Assembly (NCBI GenBank): GCA_963932465.1
Contig: OZ010795.1
Location: 477,142,806 to 477,206,805 of the forward strand
Reading direction: 5' to 3'
Length of the DNA stretch: 64,000 nucleotides
Source: Maratus speciosus
Taxonomy: Eukaryota > Arthropoda > Arachnida > Araneae > Salticidae
Both the position numbers and the translations under genes were made by a program. A model generated the notes under the pieces. It saw nothing but the letters and a program-made list of their open reading frames with translations. It was not told the origin of the DNA and searched no databases. Of this stretch, positions 33,500 to 46,239 are shown piece after piece (within the stretch, counting starts at the first letter, position 1; each line of letters starts with the position of its first letter).

Positions 33500-35000
33500 A
33501 GGATTCCATTTCTGTATTTTTTTTTCAGTGTTGGAATTTTCGATTACAAAGTATAGTATCAGGTAGGATTTAGTAGTTTTCTTTGGGAATATTTCCTTAT
33601 ATTTTCTTGTTATTCTAAGATAAATAAGAGAAACTTTCTGCAAAAATTTTTGGTTGTTGATTTTTAAAAAATGTTTGTTTCATTCTTTTAAAAATTTTTA
33701 TGTCTTTATTCTTTACTCATTTATTCTGATTTTTGAACATAGTTAAAAACATTTCTTTTAATGTCAGAATTTAACACAATAGGACATATTCCTTGTTATT
33801 TCAGAAAACTCTGATTCTATACCAAGGGAAATTTTCACTTTTATTTTATAAAATGAATTTTCACCCTTTTTGTTTTAAATCCGCATTTAAATGAAGCGAA
33901 AATGTCTATATTAAAATGCTGGTGGAATACTGGTCAATGCAGTAATTTGGTCGTTTTTACACATTTCAAGGGACGCAAAGTAAAAATGCAAATTGAGAGA
34001 GAGCGTGAACTCCTTGATCGTTTCTGTTTTCCATTTCTGTATTTTTTATTATTATTATTATTTTTTTTTTGTGTGTGTGTGTGTGTTAAAATTTTTGATT
34101 ACAAAGTGTAGCATCAGGTAGGATTTAGTAGTTTTCTTTGGGAAAAGTGTCCTATATTTTCTTGTTACTATAAGAGAATTAAGAGAAACTTTTTGCAAAG
34201 ATTTTCGACTAATGATTTTTTAAAATATTTGTTTCATCATTTAAAAAAAAAAGGGTTATGTATTTATTATTAATGCATTTATTTTGATTTTTGAACATAG
34301 ATATAAACATTTCTTTTAATGTCACAAATATAAACCCATGTCATAGATATTTTATTTCCCTACATTTTCTTGTTATTATAAAATAAATAAGAAAAATTTT
34401 CTGCAAAAATTTTCCGTTGTTAATTTTTTTAAATATTTGTTTCATCATTTAATTTTTGTTTTATGTATTTATTATTAACGCATTTATTTAGATTTTTGAA
34501 CATAGATGTAAACATTTATTTTAATGTCGAATTTAACTCAAGAGAAAGAATATTTCAGAAGAATTCCCCTTTTACATCGCAGAGGCAAATTTCCACGTGT
34601 ATTTTATAAAATTAATTGTAGCACCCCTTTTTTAAATAATCTGTATTTAAATGAAGCAAAAATTTGTATATTAAAATACTTGTGGGATACTGGTCCCTGC
34701 AGAAACCTGGCTATTTTTACATATTTCAAGGGAGTTAAAGCAAAAATGGAAATTGAGAGAAAAGAGACTTCTTTGAACGTAAAAGTGGGGGTATACTGCA
34801 TACGAAAAATTAGGTAATCTTTATTCTAAAAGTTTCAACTGATGACAGTTGTTAAAACAAAGTTAATTTGAAAACTGTTTGTTTCATTCGGTTTTAAAAA
34901 TTATCATTTATTCATCCTTTATGTACATATTTTTATTTTTGAAGTTAGTTATTTGGAAACATTTCTTATACTGTCACAAATTAGCATAAGGAAATTAGCG
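33500..35000. repeat. Tandem block E/F (E about 250 bp, four copies; F about 210 bp, two copies)
   Basis: E contains gatttttgaacatag, aacatttcttttaatgtc and attttcttgtta. Copies start near 33540, 34090, 34350 and 34810 (the last one worn). F contains ttaaaatgctggtggaatac and ttcaagggacgcaaag (33915), with a diverged copy at 34670. The order is E1-F1-E2-E3-F2-E4. The two F copies happen to be open in the same frame, but see the rejected list. Confidence 0.7.
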
Positions 35001-35524
35001 GAAAATTTTTAATACTTATATTAATGAAAAAATAGGAAATTTTAATAGAAAAATTTTAAAATTGCTACCAGTTACAAATAATAGAGTCATAAACTTTAAA
35101 TACATTTGTTATAAATTTTTTGTTTTAGTAACATTTAGCAAAAATATATAAAATTTCGTGAAAAGAATATTCATTTTACGTTGAGATCACAACAAAACCT
35201 CGTCTTACGGTAAATCAATAATAAATTAACAAACTCATTATTTATTAAAGATATATATATATATTTTAAGTACAATGAATAATCGTGCTTTACATTATTT
35301 TAATATAAGTAACAGTTAAAGATAAAATTTTATAATGCAGAAATTGCCTAGCAAAATAAAATTTTCTTAAGAATGTTATAATATTTTATTTATATTACAA
35401 ACAGAAAAAAAATAGCTTTTTATTTATTTTCTTCTATTGAATATATGTAACTTTAATGAACGCTAACGTATTAACTTTAACTAACTTAACTTATTAACAA
35501 ACAATTAACTTTGAAAATTTACAG
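35001..35524. other. Gene-free stretch
   Basis: AT-rich sequence with a short TA tract at about 35254. No coding signal. Confidence 0.35.
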
Positions 35525-36680
35525 CTAAATAAAATAAAAAAAAAAAAAAAAAAAATAATTTAATTTAACCATTTAAATTTGAAGATATTAGGAAATTTCA
35601 TCATAACTTTAGAAAAACTTTAAGAAAGAAATGAATTATAGCATTCAATTTGACATTTAGTTTCTTTTGTACCTTGGTTCAATTCATGTTTAAATTACTG
35701 CAAAATTTCTATTTTTAACAATGAGATGTATCACTATTTGAAACAAACAGTTTTAGTATTATATTCTACTAAATAACAACATATAAAAAAAAGTGTTTCT
35801 GTGATTTTAAATTTTTAGTTACTTGAACAAATAATAGAAAATGATTTAACAATCATGTTGATTATATATATTTTTTTCTACAAATAGCGTATCCTGAACG
35901 ATTTGTTTAGAGATAACGCTATCTTCAAATATAAGCACTAACTGTTTCTTTTGTATTTTAAGATTTTTTTTCTCATGGCAAATGTGTAACACATTACTTT
36001 TTTTTTTAACTACTTTTGCTGATTAATAAAATTAGCATTTACTTTAATACAAAATAAATTTTTAGATGGCTAATTTAATTGAACCATTTAAATTTGAAGG
36101 TATTAGAAAATTCATCTCAACTAGAGAATAACTTTAATAACAAATGAATTTTCGTTTAACATTTAAAAATTCATTTTTACTTTAGTGCAATTCATTGCAA
36201 ATGATATAGCAGTTTGTTTAAGTTACTGCAAAATTTCGATTTTTAATTATATGAAGATTAATTTATATTAAGCGGATAAATATTTATATTAAACAGAAAA
36301 ACCCCTTTTAGTATTATGTTCTACTAAATAACAATACATAAAAAAATTTATTCGGTAATTTTAACTTTTTAAATATTTGGGCAAACAAAAGAAAAAGTTT
36401 CGTCCAATAATATTTATCTTACATATGTTGATTACATATATGTATGTTTTTTCAAGTAATGTATCCTGATATATTTATTTAAAGATAATATGAACTAGAA
36501 ATATAAGAAATAAATGTACAGTTTTATACTTTCATACTTTCCTAATTTGTCATACTTTGTTTTTGTATTTGTAAGTTTTATTTTGTATTTTAAGATTTCC
36601 TTTTTCTTGATAAATTTATCCCGCATTATTTTTTTCGGCTTTTTTTAACTAAATGTTTCTGATGAAAATATTAGAATTTA
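35525..36680. repeat. Tandem duplication of a segment of about 560 bp
   Basis: Copy 1 is about 35525-36063 and copy 2 about 36064-36680. Shared blocks in order are: ccatttaaatttgaag, gttactgcaaaattt (attactgcaaaattt in copy 1), tattctactaaataacaa (tgttctactaaataacaa in copy 2), tgttgatta, and tgtattttaagatt. Identity is perhaps 75 percent by eye. Confidence 0.75.
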
Positions 36681-38951
36681 CATTTTGTTTATATCACTGT
36701 GAACAGCAGTGTTGGCAGTTTATTATTATTGTTAGACACATTATTATTATTGTGTCTAATATTATTGCCAAACAATAATCTTTGTGTTAGATTTCTAGAA
36801 ATCTTATACATTTTTGCTAAAATTATTATTAGTTGAAAATAGTGGTGGACAATTAAAAAAAAAATCTAGTCATTCTGTCAATTATGACACGTACAATGGA
36901 AGAAACTCACTGACATTAATGCTGCATCATTAGTATAAGAAAAAGCATGCTCCTATTAAAGAGATAGATTTGCTACTGCTTTCAATCGACAGAACAAAAA
37001 TCGTCTCATCTATATGTATAAAAGCTGTTCTCTGAGTGTATGTCCTTTATACAAATCTTCAATTTTTGACCGATTTGCACGAAACTTGATGTACATACGC
37101 TTTAGAACATAGAATAGGTAGCTGTCTACTTTTAAAATTATCGGACCACTATTTATCCCCTTTTTCTACCACCTCATATAATTTAATATTATAGAAATAT
37201 ATCCTTTTTTAATTTTCTAATTCAATCATTTCTTTCCTGTTGCCACACCCTAAAAAGCTGCACAATAATTTTAAAAAAGCGATAACACGTGTATTTTGTT
37301 TTTACGAGCCAATAAAAATTCAGATTTTCGCGCTATACTGTTCCATTTTTAAATCGACGTATTCTAATCAAAAAATGAAAATTTTTCCTATGTATATGTA
37401 AAAACTTCAACTAAACACGTGTTAAAATGACGTAGTATCTTCATTTGAATGTTTTTCAAGTTAAAAATCTATTTTAATACAGGAGTTTTAATTTCAAGAA
37501 AACAATTTAGGAAAAGATAATAATAAAAAAAATCGTTTGCCAGATATGACGTCAATTTCTGTTTAACTGACATAACTTTGTAATGATGTTTTATTCTGAA
37601 GAGAGACTCCTGATATTCTGAAATTAATCCTTATTATTATCACCCATAAAGTGAAAGATTTATTTTTAAGATACGGGAATTTAAAATTTCAGTAAATGCT
37701 AGGTCATTTGAATGTATTTATTGCTTTATTCCACGTATTGCCAGGGAAATCATATACTTCAGTTACACTTGCTGAAGAAAACAAGCATTCTGGTTTAAAA
37801 AGCTGAAACACTTTACTAAAATGACGTTTTTTCTGAAATTCAGTTTAGCGAATTTTAAAATTGACTTTAAAAAATTGAAGTTTTCCATAAACGTCAGGTT
37901 AAGCATTATTGCATGTTAATATTCTGTAATCGAGTTACCTGTGACGAATTTTCTAAAAACATGAATGTTGTTAAACTTTTGTGAGCAATAGGTTCCATAA
38001 AGTCACATTTGTTAAAGTACGCCAAATAGCGTACAGCCTGATTATCGAAAATTAACCCCTTTGCACTGACAAAGATAAAAATAGTTGAGCATTTTTTTGT
38101 TTTGTTTTGTTTGTTTATTCTTCAATAGCGAAATTAGAAGTTCGCCAAAATAAAATATATATATACATATATATAAATAAAAAAATCCCTCTCAAGATAA
38201 ATTACCATTAGGTATGTAATTTTACCATTAGGTTTTTCATATTTAAAATAAAACTTCAAGGATTAGTGCTTTGAATAGACGTAAAAACTTCATTTAAATA
38301 TATTTTGAAGATAAAACGTTTATCATAACATGGGCATTTTTATTTGATGAAAAAATATCAGGTAACAATTAGCTAATGATGGCGTCACTTTCTATAAATA
38401 TGTTGTCATTGTGAATAAATATGATGTCAAACTGATTAAAAAAAAACGGTTGCTACGTTTTCTTTCCTATTTTGTTGGCATGCTATATCATTAATTATAC
38501 TATTTAGCCAAGTGTTTTAATCCCTTAAATGCAATGATAACATTCTGCGATTTATATTAAATACGATTACATAAAACATGCTTTTTCTACGATTTATATG
38601 AAATATAAAATGAAACATAGCAAATGTTTTCTAAGAATTAGGTTTTTTTTTTTTTTTTAAAGAAAGCTTCAAGACTAGTATCAGGACTGAAAGTTTCTGG
38701 AATTTGATGTCATTATCAGGTTATTCGCTGTAGATTTAGTTTTTATGAATGAATGTTTCAGTTTAAAAAGAATCAACCGATCCACACAGGTTAAAGATGA
38801 TCCATATACCGGCCGTTCACAGAATAGAAAAAAATATATCGTTTTTCATTTAAAATACTAAAAGATTTTTTACATTTACTATATTTTTTAGAATCCACAA
38901 TAGCTACCAAAAAGCATTTTTGGCACTTTCGTATTAACAAGCGGTCAATCG

Positions 38952-39002
<51 letters not shown>

Positions 39003-39150
39003 ATTTACAGCAGCCTTCATTACTGTGATAATTTTGAATAGTTCGATTTGAAATCTGTTAAATTCGTATTATATTTTGTTTTATTGGGCTTTCATTTCGG
39101 TTGCGCATTTAGTTATGGAATATTGCACGAAAAAACTCCCAAATGGTGAA
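36681..39150. other. Gene-free stretch with worn repeats
   Basis: It contains a (TTA)-rich patch with an inverted attattgttagacaca/tgtgtctaat pair (36723-36760). A segment at 37000-37150 begins ctatatgtataaaag. The block 37700-37850 (tgccagggaaatcatatac...aagaaaac) resembles 39850-39960. A T run of 45 bases is at 38955-38999. No gene is supported. Confidence 0.4.
38955..38999 (+). repeat. Poly-T tract of 45 bases
   Basis: An uninterrupted T run following caatcgtga. Confidence 0.9.
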
Positions 39151-39775
39151 TTATTTACATTGTTTTAAGAGCAATCGGGTTCATCTTTTGTAATTGGGTT
39201 GCACGAATATTTAAAAAATATTCTTCCTTAAAAATTACTATAAAATACATAAAACATTAGTAAATTGAGAATCGCTTTTCAAACAAATAGCATTGAATGT
39301 ACATTTTGTTTTCCATTTGACATTGACAAAATCGAATGTGTGATGTTTAGAAGTTAAACAAATTGCAGTAAAAGCAAAATGTATGGGTTAAGTCATTGCC
39401 ACGAAAAATATGATGCCAGCGTTTCCTTATAATATTGTATTCAGAACAAATGGGTTCATCTTTCGTAATTTTGGGTTGCAAATTTAAAAAGATCCATGCT
39501 TTAAAATTAATTAAAAATCCATTAAATTCAGAAAACTGTATCTCAGTTTTATAATTTTCAATGATCAGTATTAAAACCAGAAACAATCTAAATGTGAAAA
39601 TTGAGGTATAATTTTCAAATAAATTTCATTTGTAAATATTTTTTTTTAAAATTCAGTATAAAAAAATGAAATTGTGCATGTTTAGAAGTTAAGAAAAATT
39701 ATAGTAAAGGCACAATTTATGGGTTATGTCGTTGATACCATCAGTATGATGTCAGCGTTACTCACTAATATATAT
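39150..39775. repeat. Local tandem duplication (about 270-330 bp, 2-3 partial copies)
   Basis: The phrase gggttcatctttYgtaatt occurs near 39178 and 39450. The phrase tgtttagaagttaa followed by ttatgggtta or gtatgggtta occurs near 39342 and 39679. It is diverged and has no gene. Confidence 0.65.
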
Positions 39776-40334
39776 ATATATTATATAATGTTTATATATG
39801 CGATACATCGAGAATTTTACTAAATACTACGCCAATTGGTTGATTTTTTTCTTCGTATTATCAGGAAAATCATATATTTTTCTGTTACGCCAGTCAAGAA
39901 AACGAGTATTCTGATATTTAAAACTGAGGACGATACTATAACGTCATGTTTTCTGATTATTTTTATAACGATTTTTGGACGGGAATGCACAAATATGAGT
40001 TATTATTTCCGTATTATTTCATTTTAATTTGTTATACCCGGAAAGCCCCTAATAATTGACACGGACGACGCCGAGTAATTCTACCAGTATATGATAAAAG
40101 CACTCCGATCATATAAAAAAAATGTAGAGATTATTTTATTGTGGAGTAGTATAATTCCTCATTTTTGACGATTACTTTCATTTAGTGAAAGAAAATTCGT
40201 ATCTGTTATATGTGTTAAAATTTGTCGTACGCATATTTTAGACATAACGTCTAAGTAAACAAGACAGAAAAATCTTCAACATATTCAATATACCGAAACA
40301 AAACATTTTTATAAGGTGCAAGATGATGACTCTA
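39776..40334. other. Gene-free stretch
   Basis: It begins in a short TA tract and includes 39850-39960, related to 37700-37850. A patch at 40034 (acccggaaagcccc) is GC-richer but not recognised. Confidence 0.35.
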
Positions 40335-40341
40335 AGTAAAC

Positions 40342-40376
<35 letters not shown>

Positions 40377-41110
40377 GTTTAACACAGTTGAAAATTTGGT
40401 TTCAACAATTACCATCTGTAGTGGAAAAAAATATCCGATTCTTTTTGTGCAGCCCATTACATCCTCTATATATATATATATATTTTAGATATATACTGCA
40501 TATTAAGTAAAAATTTAGTTTTGTTAGGAAACGCATAACGCAGTTGAAAATTCCCCTTCAGGAATTTCCGTCAATAAACGAGGATGCAATTGAATTCGTT
40601 TGTTCCGCTCTATATATGATCTATAAAACACTTACACATCAAATAATATGCAAAAAATTAGTTACATTTAAAAACGCATACCACAATTAAAAATACACTT
40701 CTAGCAATTACTGTTCAATGGTAGTACTGCAACTGAATTCTTATGTGTGTCCCTGTAAATGAACTTTAAATGCTATGCACATCATATTCCATATGAAGTA
40801 TCTTATAGTGCATCGCAGTGATGTATATCAATTTAAATATGTTTGGAATAGAGCAGCATCTTCAAAATACATTGCAAGTAATTTTTTCCCATACACCACG
40901 TTGTAACGGTATTTTTTTAGTACCCTTGTAAATGATTTATTAATGCTACACTTTTCATTTTCAATGCCTAACATGTCATAATAAACCTGGATAACATATA
41001 TGAATTACATGGAAATCCGACAATATTTATACGCGAGTTAGAGCATGGACAGACGGACAGAATAATCGAATTCATAGACCCTTTTCAACTTTGTTGGAAA
41101 GTGTTAAAAA
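40335..41110 (-). repeat. Dispersed repeat A, copy 2
   Basis: The reverse complement of this block matches 29143-30084 block by block (for example tttacagggacacac, gttgcagtact, cctgaaggggaattttcaac). Inside it at least three related sub-blocks of about 170-200 bases follow one another, each with a gaattc or gaatcgg word and ending in a ttttcaactg-like word. An A run (40347-40374) sits at its end. Confidence 0.7.
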
Positions 41111-41559
41111 ATGTATATATATATATATTGATTTAGGCACGTATGATATAAGTATATAAACACATGGAGTGCATGTAAAAGAAAGGATGCATGTAACTAT
41201 GGAGATAATATATTAGTGTGACGTATTCAGCACAAAAGGTAACCGAAAAAATGTATTTATTAATTCCAACACTTTAGTACGTAAATCAAATCTGACAATA
41301 AGCGAGATTTATTATTATTTTTAAAGTGAATGATATTTTTTAGAATCAGTATACAGCAGCGTTTAATTACTACACTATACAAAAAAAAGCTGTTGATTTT
41401 ACAGAAAAACTGTTAGTCTGGACGACAGTAAAAAACTGTTGATTTTTAGAAGAAAATCTGTATTTACTGTAATTTTTGAAATTTTAACAGATTTTCTCCA
41501 TGAGCTCGTAATAAGTTCGTCCATAAGTTCGTAAGTAGTTTTTTCTTTAAAATTATTTT
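41111..41559. other. Gene-free stretch, CACT...AGTG-bounded tail
   Basis: From about 41374 (cactatacaaaaaaaagctg) the sequence has several ctgttgatttt and acagaaaaa words and ends at ttttttacagtg just inside the satellite that follows. It may be a worn CACTG-type MITE. No gene. Confidence 0.35.
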
Positions 41560-42800
41560 TTTACAGTGCATTCAATAACTGTTTACATGTATTCATTTTC
41601 TTATTATGATAATTCCTTTCTTAATTTTAAACGGGTATTTTTTTTTTTTTTTAACTGGCATCCTGCCTGGTAGTTTTTCTATAAAATTATCAGTCTTTAT
41701 TTTCTTTACTGTGCATTCAATAACAGTTTATGTGCATTCATTTTCTTATTATGATCATTTCTTTCTTAATTTTAAAAGGATAATTTTTTTTAACTGGCAT
41801 CCTGCCTGGTAGTTTTTTCTATAAAATTATCAGTTTTTATTTATTTATTTTTTGATGTGCATTCAATAACAGTTTATATGCATTCATTTTCTTATTATCA
41901 TCATTCCTTTCTCAATTTTAAACAGGCATTGGCTTTGATTACTGTTGTCTGCTCTGTTAGTTTTTTCTGTCAAATTAACATGTTTTTCTTTCTTTTTTTA
42001 ACGATGTATTCAATAATAGTTTATATGCCTTCATTTTCTTATTATGATCATTCGTTACTTGAGGTCAAACATATATATATATATATATTTACTAGCATCC
42101 TGCCTTGTAGTTTTTTTTCTGTAAAATTATTTTTTTTTCTTTAACAGTGTATTCAATAACAGTTTATATGCATTAATTTTCTTATTATGATCATTCCTTT
42201 CTTAATTTCAAACAGATATTTTTTTAAACTGGCATCCTGCTTGGTAGTTTTTTCTATAAAATTATCAGTTTTTATTTTATTTTTTTTTTTACTGTGCATT
42301 CAATAACAGTTTATGTGCATTCATTTTCTTATTATGATAATTTCTTTCTTAATTTTAAACGGATAATTTTTTTTAACTGGCATCCTACCTGGTAGTTTTT
42401 TCTATAAAATTATCAGTTTTTATTTATTTTATTTTTTTTTTTGCTGTGCATTCAATAACAGTTTATATGCATTCATTTTCTTATTATGATCATTCGCTGC
42501 TTGTACAATATATATGTATACTGGCGTACTGCCTTGAAGTTCTTTTTCTGCAAAATTAATATTTTTTTTTCTTTAACAGTGTATTCAATAACAGTTTATA
42601 TGCATTAATTTTCTTATTGAATCATTTCTTTCTTAATTTGATTTCGTTTTTACTGGCCTTCTGATAATTTTTTTTTCTTGTAAAAAGTCAACAGATTTTT
42701 TTTTTCTTTACAGTATATTCAATAACAGTTTTTATGCATTCAATGTCTTATTGTGATCATTTATTTCTTGACTTCAAATAGATATTAGTTATTCCTTTAG
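41560..42800. repeat. Satellite-like tandem array, period about 143 bp, nine units
   Basis: Each unit starts with gtgcattcaataacagttta or a near form (41568, 41711, 41858, 42005, 42149, 42295, 42447, 42581, 42715). This is followed by tgcattcattttcttattat, tttctttcttaatttt, actggcatcctgcctgg and ataaaattatcag. Later units are more diverged. The small open frames here are by-products of the repeat. Confidence 0.9.
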
Positions 42801-43129
42801 AATATTATAATAAGGATGTTATAAATCTTCGGATTTAATTTTCAACGCTTGTATGAATTATATCACGTATTTAATAGATTTAAACTATTAACAGCAAATG
42901 AATTATTTATGAGCGTCAAAACTAAAATATTTAATTGAAAAAGATTTTTGTGCTTTGAAAGTATAAATGTAAAGTGTCCCACAAAGAAATACGTATAGGC
43001 CGCGTATTCAGATGTATAGACCGCGTATTCAGATGTATAACGCGTGGCTCAAAGAAGCTTATTTAAAACCAGAAATTATTTTTTATAAATAAAGATAAAG
43101 ATATGCAATACAGGAAGAGGTTCCATTTT
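42801..43129. other. Gene-free stretch
   Basis: It contains a short duplication gccgcgtattcagatgtata (43000-43040; the second copy begins accgcg). Nothing else was recognised. Confidence 0.45.
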
Positions 43130-43883
43130 ATTAAATACGATTTTTCAGGCTTGATCCACATGTTATACAGCGTAATATAAAGTATTCTTAAATATATACG
43201 CGTTATACATTCAATGCTTTTTATTAATATTTATTTTGGAGATAGATTCTATGACCAGTAAAAATATTTGTTTTTTTGAAATGAAAATCGATCGTCATAT
43301 ATAAAAGATAAATATTCGAGAACGTTTAATTTTTAATGATTTTGTCTAAATCTTAATTGCAAAATAGACTCAAGATTTATTAAATTTCTTCTGTTTTTCG
43401 AAATAAAAATTATTATTCTAAATTCATCTAAAAGTAATTAAATCTGTTTAACGCATTTTAAATGAACATAACCTTTCAAGCTTTTTTTTTATCGTTAACT
43501 TAAAGACAGAAAAAAAAAAGTTAACATTTTAATTTTAGAATTTATAAAATGATAATTTGTTTTAGCTACATGCATCATCTCGGCAACGGAATATGACCTG
43601 TTTAAAGAAAAAAAAGTGTAAAAATTTCACAGATGGTAAAGCAAAAGAGGAAAGCTAATGCAAATGTTAATTTTTTGTTTTATCTTTTAAAGGAATTTCG
43701 TCTATTTAACGTTTGCAGTCTTTGAAATTGAGCATAATGTTTCACGGAAATTAGTATCTGGAACCTGAAAGCTTTATCCACGCGTTATGCTATTTATTAT
43801 AAAGCATTTGAGGAAAATTAATATTTTAAGTCGCTTTTTAATATTTATTTCTGTGTAAGATTCTGTGCTCAGTAAAATTATTG

Positions 43884-43965
<82 letters not shown>

Positions 43966-44545
43966 ATCGATTCTCTATATGAAAAAATATACTTAAGAAT
44001 CCAATAGACTCAATATTTATTAAATTTATTCTGTTTTTAAAATAAAAATTATTCCGCAAAATTTATCTAAAAGTAATTTAATATGTTTAATGAATTTTAA
44101 ATAAACATAATCTTTCAAGCTTCTTTTATCAATAGCTTAAACTCGGAAACAAAAAGTGAATGTTTTAATTATAGACATTATAAAATGATAATTTTTTCCA
44201 GTTTCTGAAAAATTATACACGTTAAACTACGGGAAATTAAAGAAAAAGTAGATGCGTCTCCATATATATTGAAACTTTTGTTCCTGAACTATTTTTCTGC
44301 CTTATTTGTATCGTTTCAAAGCGTCGCTACGCATGTGCTACTTGCATCACCTCGGAAACCGTTTTGCCCGGGATATGAGCAGCTAAAATAAAAATGTAAA
44401 AATTTCACAGATGTTACAGCAAAAGAAGAAAGGAAATACAAGTATTAATTTTTACTTTTATCCATTAAAGGAATTTCATCTTTTTAACCATTTTCAGTCT
44501 TATCGTTTAAAATTGAGCATAATATTTCACGGGGATTAGTTTATG
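43130..44545. repeat. Tandem duplication B, unit about 690 bp
   Basis: Two copies share, in order: tttaatatttatttt-like words, atctaaaagtaatt, aacataacctttcaagctt (aacataatctttcaagctt), tttataaaatgataattt (cattataaaatgataattt), aaaatttcacagatg, gaatttcgtctatttaac and gagcataatgtttcacgg. The second copy is expanded by the (ATT)n tract listed next. Confidence 0.8.
43884..43964. repeat. (ATT)n microsatellite
   Basis: About 26 ATT repeats following attattgat. Confidence 0.95.
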
Positions 44546-44823
44546 GAAAGAATCTATCAGCTGTTGAACATTTCAAAGAAAATTTTAAGAACTTTGTTCC
44601 TATTTATAATTTGAAAATATTTTTAGAAAACTACTATTTAGAAAGTTATGCAAATTCCAAATCGTAATTAATTTTCATGCATTGTATACGTAATGGAGTA
44701 GCAAGTTTAAATAAGAATAAGTTAGAGAGATAAACCCAATGTAACTATTTCATAGGTGCTAAAGAAACAAGTGAAGAATTGTATGTCAAATTCGGCAAAT
44801 GAGGACAAAAATTCGTATTAAAA

Positions 44824-44999
44824 CAGGGTTCGTACGGATACCGTTATTTTCAAGGACCAATATCAGAAATTTTTTATCGAAAAAAAATCTAGTTTAAACG
44901 GACGAAATTTCGCCTTATTTCAGGAGAGATTTTCCATAAGAAAATACTGGTACCAAAGAATTTCTTAGTCATGAAATTCAAGCACCCGTACGAACCCTG
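44824..44999. mobile_element. MITE with CAGGGTTCGTACGG ends
   Basis: The left end cagggttcgtacgg pairs exactly with ccgtacgaaccctg apart from one outer arm change. The element is 176 bases and non-coding, flanked by TAAAA on both sides (44819-44823 and 45000-45004). The duplication length does not settle the superfamily. Confidence 0.85.
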
Positions 45000-45004
45000 T
45001 AAAA

Positions 45005-45395
45005 CTAGCTTTATAAATATTCGGATATTTGTGCAATAGCTGTTGCACTGTTATGCAAAAAATGCATGAATACAAAATTCATTACGATTATATAAATTAA
45101 ATTCAGTAATACGGAAATAATAGGACTCCATCTTAAATAGGCCGTAATCACCATGGCAACCTAGAATCGTTATCTATCATGGGATATCATTCAATTAATT
45201 ATGTATGATGGATTTAATAGAATGTAGGAAATTTTTATTATAATATATTTTTAAGTTTGGTTTCAATTGTCATAAAATTTGAAATGACTAAACAAAATTC
45301 TGAAATTATATCTTTTAAATTTCAAACGGACCAGACGACGATTATAGGTGCTACGTATTTATATAATTACGAACGCACCTAAAAAGGAGAATGAT
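45005..45395 (+). repeat. Dispersed repeat G, copy 2
   Basis: This matches 60890-61235: shared words include tgcatgaatacaaa/cgcatgaatacaaa, attacgattat, cagtaatacggaaataat, ggtgctacgtatttat and aattacgaacgc. It carries atcaccatggcaac (45149), which fits an RFX X-box pattern. The 61-kb copy is changed at this place. Confidence 0.75.
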
Positions 45396-45620
45396 ATCAA
45401 GTACAAAGTACATTTGATGAAGGAATTGGATGCTTACTTTAAAAAAAAATAATTTTCCGTTTCTGCAATTAATGTATCTGCCTACGTTAAAATGAGCACT
45501 TTCGCGAAAATTATGGATTTTGTTTTGATTATTTTATTTGAAAGAACAACTTTTTACGTTTCTGGAGCTACTTTACTTTCATTCCTACTATGTTTAGATC
45601 AGAAATCAATCCATTATTTA

Positions 45621-45857
45621 CATACTTGCCAAATTCCGACTTAACTTCCGGTAAAATATGAGTTAATTTAAACTAGGTTAAACATGCTTCGAACCAAATT
45701 TTTTTGTAAAGAAATGATATCAAATTAATTCCACGTGGAAACGGGAAATTAAATAGCTAATGATATATCTAAAATGTTTTCCGGTTTGAAACCTGTTTAA
45801 CCTTGGTTCAAATTAACTCACATTTTACGGAAATTAAGTCGAAAAGTGGCAAGTATG
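45621..45857. mobile_element. Palindromic MITE (237 bp), CATACTTGCC ends
   Basis: The end catacttgcc pairs with ggcaagtatg; the inner blocks gagttaattt and aaattaactc, and the block ggttaaaca and its partner, also pair. No clear target duplication. Confidence 0.75.
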
Positions 45858-46239
45858 CAATTTATTGCAAAAATATACTAATTTAACGTTTAAATACTTT
45901 ATCTCAAAATTGATTTTTACGCAACTTCCACTTCAAAGATTATAACTAAAAATATTATTATCATTTTTCCATAAAACTTTGCGAGTTTTGCCTATATATT
46001 TTAGTCTTGTGTGTATACTAAAGAATTGTAATTGCATGAATATTTTGAAAATTATGGCCTGTTATTTGAACAAACACATAGTAAAGCTGTTGAAAATCTT
46101 ATAATTGACTTATCAATAATCTCTAAAACTTTTATTTACTAAAATATCACTTAACTTGTACTAGGTGCACTAGATGAATGCTTATAGTTTACTATAGTAG
46201 TATTTTTTTTCTAATAAGTTCATTTGTTTGTCATGTAGC

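Larger units (their letters stand above)
44550..45480. repeat. Unit C, copy 1, interrupted
   Basis: The parts ctttgttcctatttataatt (44591) and gatgaaggaattggatgctt (45416) belong to the unit of about 650 bp found at 50120-53335. The 600 bases between about 44790 and 45400 are foreign to the other copies and contain the MITE and the dispersed repeat G listed next. Confidence 0.75.

Noticed and set aside
33902..34817. Two related open frames (33902 and 34524) as duplicated genes
   Set aside because: About one third of the aligned residues differ for roughly 17 base changes in 90, so there is no sign of protein-level constraint. They are parts of the duplicated F block.
36967..37150. Possible Helitron or other element end beginning ctatatgtataaaag
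   Set aside because: I could not find a terminal hairpin, a second end or coding remnants.
41606..42144. Open frames of 68 and 95 codons with hydrophobic repeats
   Set aside because: They follow the 143-bp satellite and are not conserved from unit to unit.
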